Source of the DNA: Devosia sp. Leaf420
GTDB taxonomy: Bacteria; Pseudomonadota; Alphaproteobacteria; Rhizobiales; Devosiaceae
Assembly (NCBI RefSeq): GCF_001425445.1
Contig: NZ_LMQU01000012.1
Coordinates: 20,278 to 84,277, forward strand
Length of the DNA: 64,000 bases
Direction: 5' to 3'
The position numbers and the translations under genes were made by a program. Each line of letters begins with the position of its first letter. Position 1 is the first letter of the stretch. The notes under the pieces were generated by a model that was not told the origin of the DNA, did not search any database, and saw only the letters and a list, made by a program, of their open reading frames with translations. Below are positions 7,609-16,927 of this stretch, one piece after another.

Positions 7609-9831
7609 TCACCGCTTAGCAGTCCATTGTGCCAGTTCTTCCGCGAGGGGTTGGTAGATTGTCCGGCTATTGTCGGACCAAGCGTGTTCAAGCAATCCAT
7701 TCTGACAGGCCCTATCATCGTCCCACCCAAAATGATTGAGGATGGGATAAAGGCATAGCCCCTCCATCGGTACGCCTTTTGTGCGAGCGAGAGAGACCTC
7801 GCCTGCCGCATAACGGAGCCACTCGGGTCGCGCCTCAAATTCTGTACCAGTCTCAGAGAGCAATATTGGACGCCCATAGCGACCGTGTATTTCCATCAGC
7901 AACCGGTGCAGGGGGAGATATTGCGGATGATGGCGATCGATCGGCGGCCCGCCATGTATCCATTGATTGTTGCTGTAGTAATTGACACCGACGATATCGA
8001 GCAGCCGCATGGAGCCGCCAAGCTGCGGCCAGGCAAGTCCGGCCAGCATGTCCCAACTTTGATACTGTGCTTGGCGGTGGCCCTCTGCGGCCCAGAATTC
8101 ATGCGGTCGTTCTGGCGCTGTCACCACATTGATCGCGGGGTCGCAGTGTACGAAGCGGGCGCGGTTGTCGATCTCGAGAATCGCTTCCATGGCGGCGATA
8201 GCCGCACGGGTTAGTTGGACCTTCAGCTCGAAGCCGCGGCCCCTGGCAAACGGATTGAGATAGCCGGCATCGCCGCCGCCCCAGGCGGTGAAGGATATTT
8301 CGTTGACCGGGCAATAAAACGGGATCGAGTCGCTATGGTCGCGGACCAGGCGAGCGGCGGCCCGGGCGAAGGCAGCGAAGCGATCAACGAATTGCGGTTC
8401 CCAGATATCCATATCGTCCGGCCAGCCATAGTGGAATAGATCCCAGATGACCTGTGTGCCAGTGGTGCGGGCGGCCGTGAGCATGGGCAGGATGCTCGAC
8501 CAGTCGTAGCGGCCGGGAGCGGTTTCGATGCGGTGCCAGCGAAAGCCATCGCGGAAGGTACGCATGCCGAGAGACGCAAGTTGGCGATAGTCGGCTTCGG
8601 CATGTTGATCGTGAAGGCTAGAGGCGATGATGTCGAGCCGCTTGCCATTGCTCAGCCGATGGGTAGAGCACTCGAAACCGCCTTGGTAGAAGGATTGGAA
8701 GAGGGTCGGCGGAGGGGCCGAGGGGCGCTCGGCGATGACCGTGTCAATCAGGCGGCGCCATTGCGGCGTGACCACTGCGGCGCTGTAGGTGTTTTCGACT
8801 TTTGCTCGAAGTGCAGTGCCGAGACGTGTGCGAAGGGTGGAGTCGTCAAGGAGACGCACCATGGCTTTGGCGACCGCCTCAGGCGCGCGATGGGGCACGA
8901 AGAGCCCGGATAACTCATCCTCGATCTGTTGCAGGGCGCCGTTGTCGGGCGTCGCTATGACCGAAAGTCCTGCCGCTCCAGCCTCGGCTATCACATGAGG
9001 CATGCCTTCGCCTTCCGACAGCCAGGCAAAAATATCCATGGCCGCGAGAAGGGCGGGGACGTCGCGGCGATCGCCAAGGAAGCGCAGGGCATGCTGCAGA
9101 TGGCTTTTCAGCGCCAGCAGTTGGAGCTTTTCCGCATATTCCGTCATAAAAGCATCCGGACCGCCCACGATCAGAAACAGCACGTCGGGACGCTGCTGGT
9201 GGACGATGGCTGCGGCGGTGATAAAATCTTCAACGCGCTTCTTTTCGTCGAGCCGCCCCACCCAACCGATGACAGGGATGGTTTCATTAATACCGAGCTC
9301 GGCGCGCATGCGCTGGCGATCGTCAGGGTGAAACTCGCTCAGGTCGACCATCGATGGAATTTCGATGGCGTCGTGTTCGCGGCCCGGCATTTTTCCCGCG
9401 GCGGCATCGCGGATCGAGCGGCAGACACCGACGTAGCGGCTGGTGAGGTGCTTGGGTCCAGCCAGGGCTTCAGAGACGAGACCGCCGTGTTCGATCAGTG
9501 GCGGACGCTGATGCGCGCGTTCGAGGGCTGGATAAATATCGGCGACATTCTGGCATGATATGACGACGTCATAGGTTGCAACCTTGCGCGCGAGATAGGC
9601 GACAGTGTCTTCAAACGAGAGGCTGTAGGGCACCGTGTCGACATCGACGCCCAATGCACGCAATTGCTCGTGGGTTTGGGCAGGCATGCCTGGCTTGTGG
9701 AAGCAGGCGACGACGTCGATGCGATAAAGAAGCGGGTCTAGCGTCTGGGCGAGAAGGCGTACTTCTGTCTCTTCGCCACCCACAACAAGCCAGGCAAAGA
9801 CAAAAAGAATGCGCTTGGGTTCGGTGTTCAC
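7609..9831 (-). CDS. Fusion of GT4 glycosyltransferase and a GH1-like glycoside hydrolase domain
   Basis: 740 residues, starting at GTG with a GTGA overlap onto the upstream dehydrogenase. Residues 1-370 are a GT-B glycosyltransferase of family 4 type: glycine loop VVGGEETE near 17-23, VGRLDEKKR near 191-199 and the E-x7-E motif EGEGMPHVIAE (Glu275 and Glu283). Residues about 380-735 form a TIM-barrel hydrolase resembling family 1: the Asn-Glu pair 510-511 (CPVNEIS) as acid/base, NYYSNN near 617, and Glu660 in LLSETGTE as nucleophile. Joining a sugar-adding and a sugar-cleaving module is unusual. It is the last gene of the glycan operon and probably acts in assembly or trimming of a cell-surface glycan. 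Confidence 0.8.
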   Translation of the reverse strand: MNTEPKRILFVFAWLVVGGEETEVRLLAQTLDPLLYRIDVVACFHKPGMPAQTHEQLRALGVDVDTVPYSLSFEDTVAYLARKVATYDVVISCQNVADIYPALERAHQRPPLIEHGGLVSEALAGPKHLTSRYVGVCRSIRDAAAGKMPGREHDAIEIPSMVDLSEFHPDDRQRMRAELGINETIPVIGWVGRLDEKKRVEDFITAAAIVHQQRPDVLFLIVGGPDAFMTEYAEKLQLLALKSHLQHALRFLGDRRDVPALLAAMDIFAWLSEGEGMPHVIAEAGAAGLSVIATPDNGALQQIEDELSGLFVPHRAPEAVAKAMVRLLDDSTLRTRLGTALRAKVENTYSAAVVTPQWRRLIDTVIAERPSAPPPTLFQSFYQGGFECSTHRLSNGKRLDIIASSLHDQHAEADYRQLASLGMRTFRDGFRWHRIETAPGRYDWSSILPMLTAARTTGTQVIWDLFHYGWPDDMDIWEPQFVDRFAAFARAAARLVRDHSDSIPFYCPVNEISFTAWGGGDAGYLNPFARGRGFELKVQLTRAAIAAMEAILEIDNRARFVHCDPAINVVTAPERPHEFWAAEGHRQAQYQSWDMLAGLAWPQLGGSMRLLDIVGVNYYSNNQWIHGGPPIDRHHPQYLPLHRLLMEIHGRYGRPILLSETGTEFEARPEWLRYAAGEVSLARTKGVPMEGLCLYPILNHFGWDDDRACQNGLLEHAWSDNSRTIYQPLAEELAQWTAKR

Positions 9832-10922
9832 TCAGCCACCTTGAAGATGATCTGCATGAATTCGGGCCGCCTCTCCACCAGTTGGGCGAGGAAGGCCGGA
9901 CCATCTTCAAAAGGCACGACATGGGTAATGACTTCGCGTTTGACGATGTCCCCGACTGATTGGAGGAGAGCCACCGTTTCGCCTGCCAACCGGCGCCGAT
10001 CCCATTGATGCCCAAGGCCTCGAGGAACACGATTGATCTGGGCGCATTTGAGCGCCAGGCCATTGTGGTGGAATTCTTCCCCCAATCGCAGGGCTTCAGC
10101 GCCGCCTTGGTAAAAGGCGAGGTCGATCACGGTGCCTTGTGGTTTCAGCGCCTGAAGGGCGGAATGTAGGCTGCCCGCATGAGCGCGGGTTTGGAAGACA
10201 AAATCTGCACCGCGATCGCTTCCGCTATGCCACTGGGTCTTAGCATGTTGCACTGCCTGCGCCTCATCCATGGCGAGAATGCCTAAAGCTTCGAGCTTGG
10301 CGCGTCGATAGAGCGAAGGGTCAGCAACGATCAGGCCAGCCGCGCCCGCGCGCTGGGCAAACAAAGCGGTCATCAGACCGACCGTGCCGGCACCGACGAC
10401 GATGACATGGCGACCGGCAATGCCTTGGCCCAGATGGGTCACCTGGCTGCCGAAAATGTCCGCGTCGGCGTGCAAAATGCCGTTTGCCGCAATGGGACCC
10501 ATCTGGCCAACGAAGACGCCGAGTATGGGGTCTAGGCTGGGCGGAAGGGGCACGAGAACGTCGCGCGAAGGATCAGAAGTGTGACCAGTCTTGTGAGCGT
10601 AAGCGGTGGCGACGACCTCGCCATTAGCAAAGGCCGGGCTGCGGCTTTCGAGCACCCGCGCCGATTCCATATAGCCAAGAAAAGGCACGGGATAATGGAG
10701 ACTTGGTTCGCCCGGCTCGAACACCCCGCGCTCGCCATTCCAGCGCGAGAAGAAATAGGGATTGGTGTGCTTCATGAAGGTCAGCTCAGTGCCGGCTGAA
10801 AAGCCGGAGTAGAGCGTTTGCAATTGCACCTGACCGTCGCCAGGTGGTCCTTCGTCATAGCCGAAATGATAGGCTTGGCCTTCGCGTTCGATGCCGAGCG
10901 AGCGGATGTGACGGTGAGGCAT
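9828..10922 (-). CDS. Zinc-type medium-chain dehydrogenase/reductase
   Basis: 364 residues with the MDR layout: a GroES-like N-terminal half (SGFSAGTELTFMK, then GEVVATAYAHK) and a Rossmann domain with VIVVGAGTVGLMTALFAQRAG near residues 173-193. The usual catalytic-zinc Cys/His set is not obvious, so it may be a zinc-independent member. Such enzymes are often paired with Gfo/Idh/MocA proteins in polysaccharide loci, where they may act on a sugar intermediate. It starts TGATG-coupled to the Gfo/Idh/MocA gene and overlaps the next gene by four bases. Confidence 0.82.
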   Translation of the reverse strand: MPHRHIRSLGIEREGQAYHFGYDEGPPGDGQVQLQTLYSGFSAGTELTFMKHTNPYFFSRWNGERGVFEPGEPSLHYPVPFLGYMESARVLESRSPAFANGEVVATAYAHKTGHTSDPSRDVLVPLPPSLDPILGVFVGQMGPIAANGILHADADIFGSQVTHLGQGIAGRHVIVVGAGTVGLMTALFAQRAGAAGLIVADPSLYRRAKLEALGILAMDEAQAVQHAKTQWHSGSDRGADFVFQTRAHAGSLHSALQALKPQGTVIDLAFYQGGAEALRLGEEFHHNGLALKCAQINRVPRGLGHQWDRRRLAGETVALLQSVGDIVKREVITHVVPFEDGPAFLAQLVERRPEFMQIIFKVAE

Positions 10923-11893
10923 CAGCGGGTCACCAGATCGACGGCTTGGCCGGTCTCAGCCGATTGGTTGATGGCCAGCGCCACGCGGTGGGTTTTGAGG
11001 GCTTCGCCGTAGGAGCAGCGTATTCGGCTCGGCTTACCGCGGACGGCATCGATGAAATCACGGTCCTCGCGCCAGACCGGGTCGCCCTCTGCATGGCGAA
11101 CAGGGCGACCGGCGCCGACATCGACCATGATATCGTGATCGGTCAGTTCCAGCGCCATGCCATCGGCAAAGAGATGGAGCCCAACACGGTGTCCCCAATT
11201 GAGGAGGCAGGTTGAGCCGATATTGCCGACTGCGCCGGACGCAAAGCGAAGGCTCGCCGTGCTGACGGTGGGCACGTCGAGGCCAGGATAGTTATCGCGA
11301 TTGCTGTGGCCGGCAAGGCCAAAGACCTGGGTGACATCGCCGACGAGATAGCGGGCGAGGTCGATGATGTGGGTGGTCTGTTCGACCATCTGCCCGCCGG
11401 ATTGATCCTTGTGCCACCACCATTGCGGCGGTGGGGTTTGGTCAAGCCAGTAGCCCGAGAGCAATTGTGCCGGGCGGTTTTCCAACAAGCGCCGAGCTTC
11501 ATCGACCGTATCGAGATAGCGCCAGTGATAACCGACCGCCGTGATGAGGCCTGCGGTCTCGATTTCGCCAGCCAGAGCCTCTGCCATTGCGAGGTCGAGC
11601 GAGATGGGTTTTTCGACGAAGAAGGGTAGACCCTTGGCAATCACGGCGCGTTCGGCGGCGCCATGCGCGAAGGGGGGAATGCAGATATAGATGGCGTCAA
11701 GTCGGCCGTGCGCGAGCATGTCGTCGTGGTTGGCGAACGCGCGGGCGCCAAAGCGTGAGGCGGCGTCAACGGCGCGGTCGAAATCCACGTCAGCGAAACC
11801 TGCCAGTTCGACATCCTCGAATTGTTCGAGCACACCGAGATGGCGCTGGGCGATGCCGCCGACGCCGATAAAGCCTATGCGAGTCTTGGTCAT
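10922..11893 (-). CDS. Gfo/Idh/MocA-family oxidoreductase
   Basis: 323 residues. The N-terminal Rossmann fold begins TRIGFIGVGGIAQRHLGVLEQF (GxGxxA/G dinucleotide loop), followed by the family motif FVEKPISLDLAMAE with the conserved Glu-Lys-Pro near residues 94-96, and GYHWRYLDT. The C-terminal sheet domain includes GGQMVEQTTHIIDLARYL with the conserved His. These NAD(P)-dependent enzymes oxidise or reduce sugars. Its place between a glycosyltransferase and an MDR dehydrogenase suggests it makes a modified sugar for the glycan of this operon. It overlaps its upstream neighbour by ATGA. Confidence 0.88.
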   Translation of the reverse strand: MTKTRIGFIGVGGIAQRHLGVLEQFEDVELAGFADVDFDRAVDAASRFGARAFANHDDMLAHGRLDAIYICIPPFAHGAAERAVIAKGLPFFVEKPISLDLAMAEALAGEIETAGLITAVGYHWRYLDTVDEARRLLENRPAQLLSGYWLDQTPPPQWWWHKDQSGGQMVEQTTHIIDLARYLVGDVTQVFGLAGHSNRDNYPGLDVPTVSTASLRFASGAVGNIGSTCLLNWGHRVGLHLFADGMALELTDHDIMVDVGAGRPVRHAEGDPVWREDRDFIDAVRGKPSRIRCSYGEALKTHRVALAINQSAETGQAVDLVTR

Positions 11894-12999
11894 GCGGAAC
11901 GGGCCTGTAATTGCGATGAGGAAGGGGCCATGACGGAGGCGTAGATTTTCGCGGTTTGCGCGGCCATCCGGCTGGCAAGGAAATGCTGGTTGAACCGCTC
12001 ACGTCCGGCTTCGCCGGATTTTTGCGCGGCGTCGGGGTCGGCAAGGGCGGCAGTTATAGTGGAGGCCAGAGCGATGGGATCAACGGGGGCGGTGAGATAG
12101 GGGTGAGCCTCGCCCACGGCTTCGATGCTGCCGCCGATTGCGGTGGTGACGACCGGCACGCCGGCGGCCATGGCTTCGAGCAGCACCAGCGGCAGGCCCT
12201 CGAACAGCGACGGCGAGACCAAGAGGTCCGCCGCCGCCAAGAGGTCGGGAACATCGTCGCGATGGCCAAGGAGGGTCACGGCATGATCGAGCCCAGCGTC
12301 GCGCACGGCTTTTTCCAGCGTGGTGAAATCCGGACCATCGCCGACCCAGACGAACCGCGCCCCGGGCTGATGTTCGAGCACGGCCGGCACTGCGTCGAGC
12401 AAGGTGGGATAGGCCTTCTGCTCGGTAAAGCGCGCAACGGTCAGCAGCATTTGTTCGTGCGCCAACACGCCCAAGGCCGATCGGGTGTTTTGGCGGTCTG
12501 TTGTGGCCCTGCGCGCCGCAATCCCGTTGGGCACAAGAGCAAAACGAGATGCGCCATGGCGGCTCGCAAAGCTGTCATAGGCGGCGCGCGAGACGGTGAT
12601 AACGCGATCGACGGAAAGAAGCAGGGCACCATATTCCGCCTGTTGCACGGGACTGGTCAGCACATAGGGCAGGTGTTCGGTGCGGATGGTCGGCAGGCCC
12701 GCGGCCTTCCCGAGCCGCACGAGTTCGTGGCCTTCCCAGCCGATGCCGGCATGGACATGGAGCAGCGTGGCATTGTTCCGCAACCACGCTTTGAACGGAT
12801 TGAGAGCGGAAAGATCGAACGCTTTTATGCGCAGGCCCATAGCAGCGGCGCGGGCTAGCAAATCGCGGCCGCCTGCATTGCCATCAGCGGCAATCACGAC
12901 ATCGAACTCGTCCGACAGGGCGCTGCCGAGCGTCAGCATGTGTTCGCCAAGGCCAGAGGGATGACGGCTATCGGTCGCCAAGACCAGGACCGGCCTCAT
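11890..12999 (-). CDS. Glycosyltransferase, GT4 family
   Basis: 369 residues, GT-B fold. It opens RPVLVLATDSRHPSGLGEHMLTLG, the N-terminal acceptor domain with a Gly-rich loop. The nucleotide-sugar domain has LTVARFTEQKAYPTLLDA near 195-212, FVWVGDGPDF, and the E-x7-E motif SLFEGLPLVLLEAMAAG (about 262-278). It should transfer a sugar from a nucleotide donor onto a lipid-linked or surface glycan at the cytoplasmic face of the membrane. The ATGA overlaps on both sides show tight co-translation with the UDP-galactopyranose mutase fusion and the Gfo/Idh/MocA protein. Confidence 0.88.
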   Translation of the reverse strand: MRPVLVLATDSRHPSGLGEHMLTLGSALSDEFDVVIAADGNAGGRDLLARAAAMGLRIKAFDLSALNPFKAWLRNNATLLHVHAGIGWEGHELVRLGKAAGLPTIRTEHLPYVLTSPVQQAEYGALLLSVDRVITVSRAAYDSFASRHGASRFALVPNGIAARRATTDRQNTRSALGVLAHEQMLLTVARFTEQKAYPTLLDAVPAVLEHQPGARFVWVGDGPDFTTLEKAVRDAGLDHAVTLLGHRDDVPDLLAAADLLVSPSLFEGLPLVLLEAMAAGVPVVTTAIGGSIEAVGEAHPYLTAPVDPIALASTITAALADPDAAQKSGEAGRERFNQHFLASRMAAQTAKIYASVMAPSSSQLQARSA

Positions 13000-15314
13000 G
13001 AGCCAACCGCCATATCGGTGGAGACATTCATGCGGCGATAGTGAGCCAGCGCCTGCCCGACGACTTGATCCATATTGTAGTAGCGATAAGTGCCGAGGCG
13101 ACCGACGAAACTGACCTCAGGATGTGCATCGGCGAGATCGGCATATTGCTTATAGAGCGCTGCGTTTTCCGGTCGCGGGATGGGGTAGTAGGGGTCGCCA
13201 TCGGCCTGGGGGAATTCGTAGCTGATCGAGGTCTGGCGATGCACCTGCCCCGTCAGGTGCTTGTATTCGGTGATGCGTGTATAGGGCACGGCCTCGTCTG
13301 GATAATTGACAACGGCCACCGGTTGGAAACGGCGCTGATCCAGGGTTTCGTGGCGGAAGGCGAGGCTGCGATAGGGCAGGGCGCCGAAACGGTGACCGAA
13401 ATATTCGTCGATCGGGCCCGTGTAGATCGTGCGGGGCGCCAGGTTTTCTGCGCGGATATCGGCATAATCAACACCAAGCGCGAGATCGATATTGTCGTGG
13501 TCGAGCATGTTTTCGAACATGGCCGTATAGCCATGAAGCGGCATGGCCTGGAACGTATCGAGGAAGTAGCGGTCGTCCTCATTGCAGCGCGTGGGGATAC
13601 GTGAGGTGACAGCCTTGTCCAATTGGCTGGGATCGAGCCCCCATTGCTTGCGCGTATAGCCTTCGAAGAAGGTGCGGTAGAGTTCGGCGCCAACCTGATT
13701 GATCACGACATCCTTCGACGTCCGCAGTTCGGCAATCGGCTCGGCGCGGCTGCGGAGGAATTCTTCGGCTTCAGCGTCAGTGCTGAGATCGAGGCTATAG
13801 AGCGCATTGAGCGTCGTGCGGTTGATCGGCATAGGCACGCGCTTGTCCCCAACCGCTGCAAGCACGCGGTGCTCGTAGGGCCGCCAGGCGGTGAAGCGGG
13901 AGAGATAGGTGACAATGGCGTCGCTATTGGTGTGGAAGATATGCGGGCCGTATTGATGCACCAGAATGCCGGCAGCATCGTGCTTATCATAAGCATTGCC
14001 GGCGACATGGTTGCGCCGATCGCAAAGGAGAACGCGCTGATCGCTGTCGGCCGCTAGCCGTTCAGAGAGGACCGATCCGGCAAAGCCAGCGCCGACAATC
14101 ACCACATCATAGGCCGAGCGGCGTTTGGAGCTGCGCATAACCGGCAAGCGGATGACGGGGCGATCGCCACAAATGGCTTCGCCAACGAGACGCGACATCT
14201 GATCGAAGGTTTTGTCCCAGGACATGGCGGCGAGTTTTCCATCGACGGCCGGCTGCCAGTCACCAGGTTTGAGAGCCAGTGCGGCCTCGCAGGCGGCGGT
14301 GAATTCAGCTGGTGTCCGAGCGATATTGACGGCATCAAGCGCGCCATAGGCGGCGACGACGTCAGCAATAGGTGTCGAAACGACGGGGATGCCGGCAGCC
14401 AGATATTCCGGCGTCTTGGTGGGGCTGATGAAACGCGTCGCCTCGTTGATGGCGAAGGGCATGAGTGCCACGTCCCAGCCGGCGAGATAGGCCGGGAGAT
14501 CGGCATAGTTGCGTTGGCCAAGGAAATGGAGATTTGGCACGCGGGGCAAATCGTCGGGACCGATCTTGGCGAGCGGCCCCACCATGATGAGCGACCAATC
14601 GGGTCGAGCGCGGGCGACCTTCTCAAGCAGTTCCAGATCGATCCGCTCGTCGATCACGCCATAAAAGCCGAGGCGCGGGCCGGGGAGGGCGTTGAGATCG
14701 CCGGCAGGCGCCATGCCTTTGCGGGCCTGGGCGAAGTGAGCGACGTCGACGCTCGATGGAAAGACATGGATATTGTCATGCTGCCCGCGTTTAGCAGCAA
14801 AGAGGCTTTCGCCACCGGTGAAGACCACGTCGGCGCGGTCGATCAGTTCTGCTTCGAGGGTCTTGAGCTGCGGTGGGGCGAAGCGGAAATTGGCCAGCTC
14901 GTCCATGCAGTCATAGACAATGGCCACCGCGTCGACGTGTTTGGCAAAGCCGAACATCATCGGGCTATAGAACCAGAGGACGGGCTTTGAGACGCCATGG
15001 AGGCGGAGCAAGGTGTCGAGCAAGCCTCTAAGTGCTGTCTCGCGCTGCGCTTCATCCCACCAATGGGGGATGCGCGGGCGGACGGCAATCACGTCGGTGC
15101 CGGCGAAAGGGTGATATTCGAGATAGGGCAGGTGGTGGTCGGTCGGGATATATTCCTCGAAGAAATAGACCTGCCGCTCACCGACAAACCTCTGCATCAA
15201 ATGCTGCGGACGCTGCAGCACGAAATCCCAGCGCAGGTGCGAAAAGCAGATGAGGGGTGCGGCACGGCCTGCAGGCAGGGCGTCGAATTGGTCAGGCTTA
15301 AGCTGCTGGTTCAA
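12996..15314 (-). CDS. glf: Glycosyltransferase-UDP-galactopyranose mutase fusion
   Basis: I chose the TTG at 15312-15314, which has AAGGAG six bases upstream; another in-frame TTG at 15356 has a poorer site. The product is about 772 residues. The first 385 form a GT-B transferase-like module (FSHLRWDFVLQRPQHLM; RLGFYGVIDERIDLELL; PTKTPEYLAAGIPVV). The rest is UDP-galactopyranose mutase: FAD loop VVIVGAGFAGSVLSERLA, HVAGNAYD, YGPHIFHTNS, and RKQWGLDP. The mutase makes UDP-galactofuranose. Fusing it to a transferase suggests direct channelling of galactofuranose into the glycan made by this operon. It overlaps genes on both sides. Confidence 0.88.
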   Translation of the reverse strand: MNQQLKPDQFDALPAGRAAPLICFSHLRWDFVLQRPQHLMQRFVGERQVYFFEEYIPTDHHLPYLEYHPFAGTDVIAVRPRIPHWWDEAQRETALRGLLDTLLRLHGVSKPVLWFYSPMMFGFAKHVDAVAIVYDCMDELANFRFAPPQLKTLEAELIDRADVVFTGGESLFAAKRGQHDNIHVFPSSVDVAHFAQARKGMAPAGDLNALPGPRLGFYGVIDERIDLELLEKVARARPDWSLIMVGPLAKIGPDDLPRVPNLHFLGQRNYADLPAYLAGWDVALMPFAINEATRFISPTKTPEYLAAGIPVVSTPIADVVAAYGALDAVNIARTPAEFTAACEAALALKPGDWQPAVDGKLAAMSWDKTFDQMSRLVGEAICGDRPVIRLPVMRSSKRRSAYDVVIVGAGFAGSVLSERLAADSDQRVLLCDRRNHVAGNAYDKHDAAGILVHQYGPHIFHTNSDAIVTYLSRFTAWRPYEHRVLAAVGDKRVPMPINRTTLNALYSLDLSTDAEAEEFLRSRAEPIAELRTSKDVVINQVGAELYRTFFEGYTRKQWGLDPSQLDKAVTSRIPTRCNEDDRYFLDTFQAMPLHGYTAMFENMLDHDNIDLALGVDYADIRAENLAPRTIYTGPIDEYFGHRFGALPYRSLAFRHETLDQRRFQPVAVVNYPDEAVPYTRITEYKHLTGQVHRQTSISYEFPQADGDPYYPIPRPENAALYKQYADLADAHPEVSFVGRLGTYRYYNMDQVVGQALAHYRRMNVSTDMAVGS

Positions 15315-16464
15315 ACGACGCTCCTTGGCGGTCGGCTGTTCGGGATTTTTTGGCAATGGCCTCAGCGATCAGGCTCTCGAAGCGGCCGGCCGTGTGGGGC
15401 CAGGCCCAGCGTGCGAGGACGGCTTCGCGGGGGCTGAACCGCTCGGGATGATCAATCGCGGCAATGATGGCCTGCTCGAAGCTATCGGCCGGCGCGGCAA
15501 TGCCGGTTTCCGGCAAGATATATTGAAGGCCGCAGGCGAGGTCGGCATTGGCCACGACGGGGAGGCCCGCGAGCATGTATTCGGTGATAATGGCAGGAGC
15601 GCCATCCTCGACACCACACACGACGCCGACACGCGCCGCGTTCATCAGCCGGTTGACCTCGGCATAGGGCACGCCCGGTGGGTCGATGAAATCGACGGTG
15701 ATGTCGAGGTCATGCGCGCGCTGGCGAAGCGCTGCCGCGTCCTCGCCATAGCCCATGACGCAGAGCCCGGTGAGCCGGCGCGTCGCGCGGGCCATCGCAT
15801 CAAACAGTACGTCGTGGCGCTTATAGGCCTGCGCCGCGGCAACATAGATGATGTCGTACTGTTTCGGGTCGCCGGTCGGGAAGAACGTTTGGGGGGAGGC
15901 GAATTCGGGGCCGATCGGCATGATCGCGGTTATCATATCGGGATGACGTTCATGGACGAGATCGGATTGCCACTCGGCACCTGTCAGCACAATGTCGAAA
16001 TGGCGGCTGACCTCGGGTGGTACGCGCAGGGCAGGGGCGTCGATCGAATTGTAGATGATGATGCTGTCGCGGCACGCGTCGAGCATCGCTTCGCTGACCC
16101 CTAGACCCCATATGCAGAGAATGCGCGGTGCGCCATGCATGCGGATGAAATCGAGCATGGTCTCGGAATGGAAGGGTGCAGTGTCGTGACTGAGGGGAAA
16201 GATCCGGCGCGCGAGCTGCGGGGTATCCTCTTGGAAGGAGCCGTGTTCGATGCTGTGGTGCCAGATTTCGGCGAATTCGACGAGACCGCAGCGAATGGCA
16301 GTTAACGGTAGGCGCTCAAGGTAGCCGCCAACGACGGAGGGAGCCGGTTCGCTGACCAAAAGCTTCCTCGGCGCGGCGTCAAAAGGCTTTTCGCTCGGCC
16401 GGTGACCGTTTTCGACGCGGTCGCTGATCACCACAATGGACGTGCGCAAGCCCTCGCTGAACAT
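15298..16464 (-). CDS. Glycosyltransferase, GT4-like
   Basis: 388 residues from ATG 16464, which follows GGAG by six bases; a GTG 24 bases earlier is less likely. The C-terminal half carries the GT-B donor domain: DIIYVAAAQAYKRHDVLFDAM, GYGEDAAALRQRAHDL, and GVEDGAPAIITEYMLAGLPVVA, which holds the E-x7-E-like region. The N-terminal domain contains ILCIWGLGVSEAML and lacks a signal peptide. It is the first gene of the six-gene surface-glycan operon running leftward to 7609 and overlaps the next gene by 17 bases. Donor and acceptor are not readable. Confidence 0.8.
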   Translation of the reverse strand: MFSEGLRTSIVVISDRVENGHRPSEKPFDAAPRKLLVSEPAPSVVGGYLERLPLTAIRCGLVEFAEIWHHSIEHGSFQEDTPQLARRIFPLSHDTAPFHSETMLDFIRMHGAPRILCIWGLGVSEAMLDACRDSIIIYNSIDAPALRVPPEVSRHFDIVLTGAEWQSDLVHERHPDMITAIMPIGPEFASPQTFFPTGDPKQYDIIYVAAAQAYKRHDVLFDAMARATRRLTGLCVMGYGEDAAALRQRAHDLDITVDFIDPPGVPYAEVNRLMNAARVGVVCGVEDGAPAIITEYMLAGLPVVANADLACGLQYILPETGIAAPADSFEQAIIAAIDHPERFSPREAVLARWAWPHTAGRFESLIAEAIAKKSRTADRQGASFEPAA

Positions 16465-16927
16465 ATTATGCTCCGCCGTTCCCGCCACGAGTGGCGTGGG
16501 TCAAAACTATGAAAAGATTTGGCTTTTAGGGCCAAGCAGCCACTAAGGTTGCCTGCATGAACCGCGCCTTCCGCGTTAAGTTCCGTCACATGTCACGCGT
16601 TGCATAGAAGGCCAGAGACGGGAACGGACCCGGACACCCCTACAAGCGCCCAGCGCGAGGCCTCGCAAGGTCACTGGAAATTCGTCGGCCTCTCCGGGAC
16701 GAGCACAATACTGCCCTCTCTGTCGGGCGGAGGATTTGAGGTGATGTTTCACGCATTTCGATTGGCAACACCGGGACCAACGCTCAGCGCTTCGTCGTTC
16801 CTGGCGACGGTGCAGGCAGGTAATGTTGCCATAGCCAATGATTAGGATGGGTTTTCGTGTATCACGCAACACCATGAAACCTCGGCCCAATCCAACCAGC
16901 GCAGATATATGGACGGTCAACTAACCA
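16465..16927. other. Intergenic region upstream of the glycan operon
   Basis: About 460 bases between the first glycan gene (leftward) and the glutaminase stop codon. The promoter of the glycan operon should lie within the first 100 bases, where the composition becomes AT-rich (around 16505-16535). Short ORFs on both strands resemble no known family. Confidence 0.45.

Noticed and set aside
13041..14057. Two + strand frames opposite the glf fusion
   Set aside because: Shadow frames; the opposite strand encodes an intact UDP-galactopyranose mutase.
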